6,707 nucleotides of DNA, from the NCBI GenBank assembly GCA_900542245.1, contig UQMQ01000124.1, positions 1 to 6,707 on the forward strand. Reading direction: 5' to 3'. Positions 1-4,730 of the stretch are shown piece by piece; position 1 is the first letter of the stretch; each line of letters opens with the position of its first letter. The translations under genes were made by a program, and so were the position numbers. Origin of the DNA: an uncultured Eubacteriales bacterium (GTDB lineage: Bacteria > Bacillota > Clostridia > Peptostreptococcales > Anaerovoracaceae). The notes beneath the pieces were generated by a model. That model did no database searches and was not told the origin of the DNA. It worked only from the letters and a program-made list of their open reading frames with translations.

Positions 1-2
1 TA

Positions 3-83
3 GTATTTTGGCTCCCTGCAAAGCGGGGAACCAACAAGTATAAACAGAGATGTAAAAATCAGGAGATAAAAGCATACATCTAA
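3..83 (+). CDS. possible C-terminal tail of an upstream gene (partial)
   Basis: One forward frame is open from the window edge to a TAA at 81-83 and would encode about 26 residues rich in Lys/Arg (it contains FWLPAKRGTNKYKQR). A basic tail after a hydrophobic stretch would suit the end of a membrane protein, but the piece is too short to assign. Another frame is open only to a TAA at 41-43. A hairpin at 10-32 falls inside this stretch, which argues that it may instead be untranslated. Low confidence. Confidence 0.2.
   Translation, partial: VFWLPAKRGTNKYKQRCKNQEIKAYI
10..32. other. 10-bp hairpin with AAA loop upstream of the P1 peptidase gene
   Basis: GGCTCCCTGC (10-19) pairs with GCGGGGAACC (23-32) around a 3-nt AAA loop, with one mismatch (C12/A30) and one G-T wobble. 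No T-run follows on either strand, so it is not a standard intrinsic terminator. It could be an mRNA-stability or processing element, or chance structure within the end of an upstream gene. No convincing -35/-10 pair for the peptidase gene is visible in 1-121, so that gene may be co-transcribed from upstream. Confidence 0.4.
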
Positions 84-121
84 AGAAATATTACAAAAAA
101 TAGAAAAGAAGAGAGGACAAA

Positions 122-1147
122 ATGGGCTTACCAAGATCTTGTAAAGTAGAATTGAAAAATAAATATGAAAAAGGAAAACGAAACTTGATCACGGACGTTC
201 CCGGTGTGAAGGTCGGACATGTTACCTTGCAGGATGAGGGAAAGCATATCCATACTGGTGTTACGGCAGTCTTTCCGCATGAGGAAAATCTTTTCAAAGA
301 GAAGGTCCCCGCAGCGGTTTCCGTCATCAACGGATTCGGTAAGAGTGCCGGCTTAATTCAAATTGAAGAACTTGGCAATATAGAAACACCGATCCTTATG
401 ACCAATACCTTTGGTGTAGGAACCGCACTGAATGCACTGACCCGGTATATGCTGGAGCAGAATCCGGATATTGGGGTAACGACCTGCACTGTAAATGGTG
501 TGGTAACAGAATGTAACGATGGAGAGTTGAACGATATCCGAGGCATGCATCTTACTGAAGCAGATGTTCGTAAGGCGTTAGAGACAGCAGGAGAAAAATT
601 TGAGGAGGGGGCTGTCGGAGGCGGAACAGGAATGATCTGCATGGGCATGAAAGGCGGGATAGGATCTGCATCCAGAATAGTGGAGATAGACGAAAAGAAA
701 TATACGATTGGCGCTATCGTCATGTCAAATTTTGGATCTTTTGGAAACCTACGCATTGATGGAAAACTGATAGGAACAGAATCCCGCAGACCGTCAGGAC
801 CGGAAAAAGGCTCCATCATCATGTTGATAGGAACCGACTTACCATTAAGTGATCGTCAGCTCCGCCGCATGGCGAAGAGATCAACCATAAGCCTTGGAAG
901 AGTGGGCTCCTATCTGGGAACCGGAAGCGGTGATATTGCGATCGCATTCTCAAATGGCAATCGGATACCTCATTACAGCGAGAAAAAAATCTTATCGGCT
1001 GCTTATCTTTATGAAAATAAAATGGACACTGTTTTCGAAGCAACAGCGGAGGCTGTTGAGGAAGCAATCATCAGTTCCCTGTACCACGCAGACGGAATGA
1101 CTGGTATACGTGACAAGACCGTCCACGGATTGAAAGAGTATCTGTAG
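122..1147 (+). CDS. P1 family (DmpA/BapA-type) aminopeptidase, N-terminal nucleophile hydrolase
   Basis: This 341-residue protein belongs to the P1/S58 family. These enzymes are made as inactive precursors and cut themselves between Gly and Ser; the new N-terminal Ser is the nucleophile. Family members act as L-aminopeptidase/D-esterase/D-amidase (DmpA) or beta-aminopeptidase (BapA). Visible marks are the N-terminal TDVPGVKVGH (24-33), TNTFGVG (94-100), ECNDGELNDI (130-139), Asn203 in SNFG (likely oxyanion-hole Asn), the predicted cleavage site Gly230-Ser231 in KGSIIMLIGTDLPL, and TGSGDIAIAFS (267-277), whose Ser269 and Asp271 match the auxiliary catalytic Ser/Asp-Glu pair. Precursor length is normal. 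There is no signal peptide or membrane segment, so it is probably cytoplasmic. The start at 122 has GAGAGG at 111-116 and is the only good in-frame ATG. Codon use is more AT-rich (AGA, GGA, ATA) than in alr and the M19 gene. Family is certain; natural substrate is not predictable. Confidence 0.93.
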   Translation: MGLPRSCKVELKNKYEKGKRNLITDVPGVKVGHVTLQDEGKHIHTGVTAVFPHEENLFKEKVPAAVSVINGFGKSAGLIQIEELGNIETPILMTNTFGVGTALNALTRYMLEQNPDIGVTTCTVNGVVTECNDGELNDIRGMHLTEADVRKALETAGEKFEEGAVGGGTGMICMGMKGGIGSASRIVEIDEKKYTIGAIVMSNFGSFGNLRIDGKLIGTESRRPSGPEKGSIIMLIGTDLPLSDRQLRRMAKRSTISLGRVGSYLGTGSGDIAIAFSNGNRIPHYSEKKILSAAYLYENKMDTVFEATAEAVEEAIISSLYHADGMTGIRDKTVHGLKEYL

Positions 1148-1218
1148 TCCTAGAACAGAGCAATCGTTATCAAAAAAACAATTTTAAGAGCTGCCATCTG
1201 TATGCGAGCGGATATGTT

Positions 1219-1301
1219 CCTCCGGTGCAAGAGAAAAAAGAGAAGTACACCGGTTCAGAGCAATCATATGCATGTGTTGTACCGGAGGCAGTTCTGTTTT
1301 T
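1219..1301 (+). terminator. possible terminator of the P1 peptidase gene
   Basis: CCTCCGGTGCAA (1219-1230) pairs with TTGTACCGGAGG (1277-1288), 12 bp with a single G-U wobble, closing a 46-nt loop. A GTTTTT run follows at 1296-1301, about eight bases beyond the stem. The long loop and the gap before the T-run are unusual for an intrinsic terminator, so the structure is real on paper but its function is tentative. It lies 72 nt after the peptidase stop codon. Confidence 0.4.
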
Positions 1302-1317
1302 GACTGCTAAAATCAAT

Positions 1318-1343
1318 GAGGGCATTGGAATTCCAATGCCCTC
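1318..1343 (-). terminator. perfect 26-bp palindrome, probable alr-unit terminator
   Basis: The half-site GAGGGCATTGGAA is followed directly by its exact reverse complement, giving 13+13 bp without mismatch. As RNA it would form an 11-bp stem with an AAUU loop. Read on the minus strand it is followed by ATTGATTTTAG, a modest T-tract; on the plus strand it is followed by TAAAATTTAG, which is weaker. A further AAAT/ATTT pairing (1310-1313 with 1348-1351) flanks it after a 4-nt internal loop. It lies 13 nt after the stop of the small ORF at 1357-1479 and about 130 nt after alr, so it most likely ends that transcript. Confidence 0.55.
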
Positions 1344-1356
1344 TAAAATTTAGGTG

Positions 1357-1479
1357 TCAAACTCGGGTTCCTGTTTCCGCAAGTCCGACTCCGGTCTTTT
1401 GTGCGTCCGCCTCGCCCGTCCAGTATGGCATGCCGTCGTTCATATGCCGCGCAGCTGCCCTGCTTTTCGCTGCCGTCAC
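1357..1479 (-). CDS. possible 40-residue small protein overlapping the alr stop
   Basis: A GTG codon at 1477-1479 overlaps the alr TGA in a GTGA arrangement typical of translational coupling, and opens a 40-codon frame ending in TGA at 1357-1359. The translation (VTAAKSRAAARHMNDGMPYW at 1-20, then TGEADAQKTGVGLAETGTRV) is hydrophilic and uses G/C-ending codons like those of alr, with no rare-codon clusters. The GAAGG upstream is only 1 nt from the GTG, too close for a good ribosome site. An internal ATG (codon 13, 1441-1443) is the other possible start. I recognise no family and see no signal peptide or membrane segment. In favour: alr-like composition continues to exactly this stop and the palindromic terminator follows 13 nt later. 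It could also be a GC-rich 3' untranslated region. Confidence 0.35.
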   Translation of the reverse strand: MTAAKSRAAARHMNDGMPYWTGEADAQKTGVGLAETGTRV

Positions 1480-2636
1480 GCCTTCTTTGTGTAAATACGC
1501 GGCGGTCTTGCCGAGAGTCTAGCGAGAATATCATTTTTGTTAGTGCCAGCTAGCTTGCTCGCCTCGTCGATCGTCATTGAACTGTCACTGCCGTCCCCGT
1601 AAATCACCGCCTCCGTACCGCACTGCACGCCCGCAATATCCGTGACATCCGCCATGCACTGGTCCATACAGATAACACCCACGATCGGCGCCTTTTGTCC
1701 GTTGATCGTGACATAGCCCTTATCCCGGAGATTCCGCGGATATCCGTCCGCATAGCCGAACGGCAATGTCGCAATCAGACTTTTGCGTCCGGCTTTCCAC
1801 AAAAAATCATAGCTGACGCCTTCTCCTGCTTCAATCTCATGCAGTTCCGAAACCGCCGTCTTGAAAGTCAGACACTGTTCGACCGGCAAATACCCTATAT
1901 GGTAACCCCGCATGCCGTACAGCAGCGCACCCGGACGCACCATATTCATACGGTACTGCGGATAATCCACACAGGCGATGCTATCCGCGATATGACGATA
2001 TCGGAAGCTGCAGCCCGCAGCGGATAGTTCCTCTAGAAAATCCGTAAACATCCGATACTGCTTCTCGTTTTCTTCCTGATTGACCAGCGCCAGATGACTG
2101 AAAATGCCCTCTGCTTCCACATGTGGCAGCCTACAGATCTTCTGAATCTCCGCAAGATAATCCGCTGATGGCATCTTGCCCAGACGGTGAAAACCCGTAT
2201 CGACTTTGATGTGTACCTTGACCTTCCGTCCGCAGCCCTCTGCCAGCTCGTTGAGCAGCTTTGCCTGTTCTAAAGAAAATATCGTCTGTGTCAGACCCTG
2301 CTCCGCGACGTGAGGAAGCAGTCTGTCCGGCGTATGCCCCATGATCAGGATCGGCGCATCGATCGCGTGCTCCCGCAGTTCCAAAGCCTCCGTCAGTGTC
2401 GCGACAGCCAGATAATCCGCACCGGCGTCCATGATCGACTGTGCGATCTGCCATGCGCCGTGCCCATAACCATTTGCCTTGATGACCGCTGTGATCGCGA
2501 CCTCCGGTCCTACCATATCCTTGATCATCACCACATTTGCCGCCAGCTTGTCAAGATCGACCTCAATATAGGTATCACGCAGCAGTTCTTCTTTTTGTCC
2601 ACCTGCTGTCTTCTGCAGTTTTTTCATTTCCCTCAT
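1476..2636 (-). CDS. alr: alanine racemase
   Basis: This 386-residue PLP enzyme interconverts L- and D-alanine, supplying D-Ala for peptidoglycan or, in the other direction, converting salvaged D-Ala. PLP-binding Lys53 lies in AVIKANGYGHG (50-60). DTGFHRLG (146-153) carries the Arg that contacts the PLP pyridine nitrogen. HIADS (215-219) is the phosphate-binding region, MVRPGALLYG spans 232-241, GVSYDFLWKA (273-282) holds the second catalytic base Tyr276, and ICMDQCMADV (322-331) is the conserved C-terminal motif. It ends in LSARPPRIY like its relatives. The first ~20 residues, before LLRDTYIEVDLDKL, are a polar extension beyond the usual start. The ATG at 2636 is chosen because AGGAAG at 2646-2651 lies 9 nt away; Met4 (2627) is possible. 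Oddities: Asp218 replaces the common Asn in HxxNS, and Gly56 the common Ala in KANAYGHG. It is divergent from the M19 gene. Confidence 0.95.
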   Translation of the reverse strand: MREMKKLQKTAGGQKEELLRDTYIEVDLDKLAANVVMIKDMVGPEVAITAVIKANGYGHGAWQIAQSIMDAGADYLAVATLTEALELREHAIDAPILIMGHTPDRLLPHVAEQGLTQTIFSLEQAKLLNELAEGCGRKVKVHIKVDTGFHRLGKMPSADYLAEIQKICRLPHVEAEGIFSHLALVNQEENEKQYRMFTDFLEELSAAGCSFRYRHIADSIACVDYPQYRMNMVRPGALLYGMRGYHIGYLPVEQCLTFKTAVSELHEIEAGEGVSYDFLWKAGRKSLIATLPFGYADGYPRNLRDKGYVTINGQKAPIVGVICMDQCMADVTDIAGVQCGTEAVIYGDGSDSSMTIDEASKLAGTNKNDILARLSARPPRIYTKKA

Positions 2637-2659
2637 TGCGTAATGCTTCCTTTCTCTGA

Positions 2660-2685
2660 TTTTCTATTAAATTTTTCTATTAAAT
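2660..2685. repeat. perfect tandem 13-bp repeat
   Basis: TTTTCTATTAAAT occurs twice back to back (2660-2672 and 2673-2685) without a mismatch. Each copy contains ATTAAA, which reads TTTAAT on the minus strand and can act as an alr -10 box, so the duplication provides two -10 elements 13 bp apart. It could also be a binding site for a regulator of either divergent gene. Confidence 0.8.
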
Positions 2686-2694
2686 ATAAAGCAA
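2666..2694 (-). promoter_or_regulatory. candidate sigma-70-type promoter of alr
   Basis: On the minus strand TTGCTT (2694-2689) and TTTAAT (2671-2666) are separated by exactly 17 nt, giving a predicted start near 2659 and a leader of about 23 nt that includes the AGGAAG ribosome site. The -35 matches consensus at 4 of 6 positions and the -10 at 4 of 6, so this is a moderate prediction. Confidence 0.45.
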
Positions 2695-2714
2695 TTTTCG
2701 TGCCGACTTTGCTG

Positions 2715-2729
2715 TGGCATATTTTTTGC
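2715..2729 (+). promoter_or_regulatory. candidate sigma-54 (-24/-12) promoter of the M19 dipeptidase
   Basis: TGGCAT (2715-2720), 5 nt, then TTGC (2726-2729) matches the sigma-54 consensus TGGCAC-N5-TTGC with one change and the required GG-N10-GC spacing. The predicted start is near 2741, about 42 nt before the ATG, leaving the AGGAGG intact in the leader. The first hexamer is identical to that of the promoter at 6239-6253. No copy of the inverted repeat seen at 6360-6386 was found upstream of it. Confidence 0.6.
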
Positions 2730-2752
2730 TTATTTTCTTTGTATATCCAATA

Positions 2753-2761
2753 TGATATAAT
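2753..2761 (+). promoter_or_regulatory. extended -10 element before the M19 dipeptidase
   Basis: TGATATAAT is a perfect extended -10 (TGN-TATAAT). The best-placed -35 (2733-2738, TTTTCT) is poor. Its predicted start, near 2768, would fall on the first base of the AGGAGG ribosome site and leave a leader of only about 15 nt. It may be a second, housekeeping promoter or chance in AT-rich DNA. Confidence 0.35.
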
Positions 2762-2782
2762 GATTTCAGGAGGTATGCAAGT

Positions 2783-3745
2783 ATGAATCAATCCATGAAA
2801 ATTTTAGACATGCACTGCGACACACTCATCGAGTGCTGGCGGCACGAAGACCGCGCACTGCGCGACGGCAAGGGACATCTGAATCTCAAGATGATGCAGG
2901 AGCACGGCGGCATGGGACAGTTTTTTGCGATCTATCTTTCTCGTCATGAAATGGAAAGCATGGATCCGTACGACCTGTTTAAGTCGATTTACAAAAACTA
3001 CATTTCCGAAATGCAGGAAAACAAGGATATCCTGCGCCCTGCTTACTGTGCAGCGGATATCCGCAAAAATGCCGAAGAAGGGTATCTGTCTTCTTTCCTG
3101 ACCATCGAGGACGGCGTCTTCGTAGACGGCAAGATCGAAAGGATTCAGGAGGTCTACGATATGGGTGTACGCCTGCTCACGCTCCTCTGGGGATTTCCAA
3201 ACTCCATGGGCTATCCTTGCTACGACGATGCGCAGCAGAACGCGCAGGGTCTGACGCCGTTCGGTCTGGAAGTGGTCGACAAGATGAATACGCTCGGCAT
3301 GATCATCGACGTTTCTCATCTGTCCGAAGGCGGTTTCTATGATGTCGCACGTCACAGCAAAAAGCCGTTCTTGGCGACGCACTCCTGTGCCAAGGCGCTC
3401 TGCCCGCACAAACGCAACCTGACGGACGATCAGCTTAAGACACTTGGCAATGCAGGCGGCGTGGTCGGCATCAACTTCGAGTCCTCTTTCTTAAAAGAAG
3501 GCTCCCATTACGCGACCGTTGACCAGATCATCACGCATCTCAATTATATGGTCGACAAAGCAGGTATCGAGCACGTCGGATTCGGTTCCGACTTTGACGG
3601 CATCGATACGACCGGAGAACTGGTCGATTACACCGGTTTCGACAAAGTTATCGACGCGATGCACAAGCATTACAACGAAGATCAGATCGACATGCTCCTG
3701 CACGGCAACGTCCTGCGCGCAATGGAGGATATCCTCGGCAAATAA
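2783..3745 (+). CDS. M19 (renal/membrane-type) dipeptidase
   Basis: This 320-residue zinc dipeptidase belongs to the amidohydrolase-superfamily M19 family, whose members hydrolyse dipeptides and often accept a D-residue at the C-terminal position. All metal ligands are visible: His11-x-Asp13 in DMHCDT, bridging Glu109 in TIEDG, His179 in DVSHLS, and His200 in ATHS. Asp270 in GFGSDFDG is the catalytic acid/base, and Arg211 in KRNLTDDQ matches the substrate-carboxylate Arg of the renal enzyme. The family-typical HGNVLR occurs at 307-312. Length is normal for bacterial members. There is no signal peptide, so despite the family name it should be cytoplasmic. The start has AGGAGG at 2768-2773. Codon use is GC-rich (CGC, GGC, ATC). 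It is monocistronic and convergent with dppA, with which it probably cooperates in peptide breakdown; both units have sigma-54-like promoters. Exact substrate is unknown. Confidence 0.95.
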   Translation: MNQSMKILDMHCDTLIECWRHEDRALRDGKGHLNLKMMQEHGGMGQFFAIYLSRHEMESMDPYDLFKSIYKNYISEMQENKDILRPAYCAADIRKNAEEGYLSSFLTIEDGVFVDGKIERIQEVYDMGVRLLTLLWGFPNSMGYPCYDDAQQNAQGLTPFGLEVVDKMNTLGMIIDVSHLSEGGFYDVARHSKKPFLATHSCAKALCPHKRNLTDDQLKTLGNAGGVVGINFESSFLKEGSHYATVDQIITHLNYMVDKAGIEHVGFGSDFDGIDTTGELVDYTGFDKVIDAMHKHYNEDQIDMLLHGNVLRAMEDILGK

Positions 3746-3772
3746 AGCACGCGCAAAAAACAAAATCATATC

Positions 3773-3820
3773 CAAAACCTCCGAAGCGCCAAGCAGTGGT
3801 CTTTCGGAGGTTTTGCTTTT
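3773..3820. terminator. bidirectional intrinsic terminator 1 (M19 dipeptidase side)
   Basis: CAAAACCTCCGAA (3773-3785) and TTCGGAGGTTTTG (3803-3815) form a perfect 13-bp stem whose outer pairs are A/T, followed on the plus strand by CTTTT. It begins 27 nt after the dipeptidase stop. Read on the minus strand the stem ends in TTTTG and is followed by GATATGATTTTG, so it can also stop transcripts arriving from dppA. Confidence 0.85.
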
Positions 3821-3855
3821 ACGCCCGACGGCGCGCCGCTAGGTACACCAGCCCA

Positions 3856-3900
3856 AAAACACCTCCGCAGGCCGGTATTATCCGCCCGCGGAGGCGTTTT
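3856..3900. terminator. bidirectional intrinsic terminator 2 (dppA side)
   Basis: AAAACACCTCCGC (3856-3868) pairs with GCGGAGGCGTTTT (3888-3900), 12 of 13 positions matched, the exception being A/C. On the minus strand the stem ends in GTTTTT and lies 15 nt after the dppA stop, making it the likely terminator of the carrier-dppA operon. On the plus strand it ends in GTTTT and backs up terminator 1. Its CCTCCG/CGGAGG core is the same as in terminator 1. Confidence 0.85.
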
Positions 3901-3915
3901 GCTGTTTATGATCTG

Positions 3916-4710
3916 TTATCCGATAAAATATCGGCATCTTGATAGCTCAAGCGGTTTATCAGCGTTAAACGAAACCGTAAAATCATCGATTTTTTCGACG
4001 CCGCGGAACCATGATGCCGACATAGCCTTTTGGAATTCCTTATAACATACTGTCATGTTATAAGTGTCCGCAAGCGGACGCGCTGGAGGAAGAGGTTTCG
4101 ATAGCACATTGCTTACAGCAGCTTCTATATCTTCCACCACTTTTTCCGGATGCAGATTCCAGGTGGCATCGCCCAAGCCGCGCTTCGTCGGGACTGTAAC
4201 GATTCCCGGGTATTCTTTTTCAGCCGCGCGGCAGATACCTGCATCTCCGGAAAGAAACAGGGAGGGTACGCCCATTTGGTCGGCAACACCCGAATTGATC
4301 GTAAACTCAGAAGCAAATTCTCCATTGATCTTGAACCAATTGTATACATGATCCTCGCAGGTATGTTTCAAAGGGCTCGTATCGGTCCAAGCGCCCGAAT
4401 GATAACCAATATAGATCACTCCGTCAAACGTATCATCCAAGCCGCCAAGCATAGACAGCGGCGAACACGTCCAACCGCAGATAAGCTGCGCTTCTTTCGG
4501 AAGAAGCGTGTGGTCTATATTCATTGCATCTTCATGACCGTCTTTTACGACGACCTCATAGCCGCAGGACAGCGCGCCCCGACAAGCCGCAGCCGTTTCT
4601 AATGACAATTGCCTGCAGGCAGCCTCGTATCCTTTCCCTCCATATCTGGTCGCTTCCCAGCTCGTAATTCCGCTGACACCCTCGATATCAGCACTGATAA
4701 AAATTTTCAT
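3916..4710 (-). CDS. dppA: DppA-type D-aminopeptidase (M55)
   Basis: This 264-residue zinc peptidase is related to Bacillus subtilis DppA, which removes N-terminal D-amino acids from short peptides such as D-Ala-D-Ala and assembles as a decamer with an internal chamber. Key residues align by position: Asp8 and Glu10 in ISADIEG, His59 in KDGHED, His104 in GYHSGAW, Glu131 in NGEFASE (metal ligands), and His116 in LKHT (catalytic His). GLDDTFDG (90-97) and SGDAG (154-158) are also family-like. The frame is open upstream to 4827 but would overlap the carrier gene; the family starts at MKIFISADIEG, so 4710 is chosen. The ribosome site AGAGAGG (4724-4730) is 13 nt from the ATG, rather far. It follows the carrier gene after a 20-nt gap, so the two are almost certainly one operon. 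The C-terminus is slightly shorter than in B. subtilis. There is no signal peptide; cytoplasmic. Confidence 0.93.
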   Translation of the reverse strand: MKIFISADIEGVSGITSWEATRYGGKGYEAACRQLSLETAAACRGALSCGYEVVVKDGHEDAMNIDHTLLPKEAQLICGWTCSPLSMLGGLDDTFDGVIYIGYHSGAWTDTSPLKHTCEDHVYNWFKINGEFASEFTINSGVADQMGVPSLFLSGDAGICRAAEKEYPGIVTVPTKRGLGDATWNLHPEKVVEDIEAAVSNVLSKPLPPARPLADTYNMTVCYKEFQKAMSASWFRGVEKIDDFTVSFNADKPLELSRCRYFIG

Positions 4711-4730
4711 TTCTGCTGTTTTACCTCTCT

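Larger units (their letters stand above)
1148..1356. other. convergent intergenic region, no gene seen
   Basis: This is the non-coding gap between the P1 peptidase and the alr unit. It holds a long-range stem (1219-1288) with a T-run at 1297-1301, a small hairpin GCAGT/ACTGC (1288-1307) around that T-run, a 10-bp direct repeat CAGAGCAATC at 1156-1165 and 1256-1265 (exactly 100 bp apart), and a perfect 26-bp palindrome at 1318-1343. If the small ORF at 1357-1479 is not real, the gene-free stretch runs to 1475. Confidence 0.6.
2637..2782. other. divergent alr / M19 dipeptidase regulatory region
   Basis: This 146-nt AT-rich spacer carries the signals for both flanking genes: the alr ribosome site and a sigma-70-like promoter on the minus strand, a perfect tandem duplication of a 13-mer (2660-2685), and, on the plus strand, a -24/-12 promoter (2715-2729), an extended -10 (2753-2761) and AGGAGG at 2768-2773 nine bases before the M19 ATG. 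Confidence 0.7.

Noticed and set aside
8..20. TTGGCTCCCTGCA as a sigma-54 promoter for the P1 gene
   Set aside because: The GG and GC are separated by only 6 nt instead of 10, and the bases are better explained by the hairpin at 10-32.
358..822. 154-codon minus-strand frame opposite the P1 peptidase
   Set aside because: It is rich in Pro and Ser, typical of an antisense shadow, while the opposite strand has clear family motifs.
1343..1534. 63-codon minus-strand frame across the alr end
   Set aside because: It overlaps the alr coding end out of frame, is a run of Arg/Gln/Asp of the kind produced by a shifted GC-rich gene, and ends inside the palindrome.
2804..3409. 201-codon minus-strand frame opposite the M19 dipeptidase
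   Set aside because: It is antisense to a gene with complete active-site motifs, has no ribosome site of note and no recognisable domain; GC-rich codon bias makes long antisense frames common.
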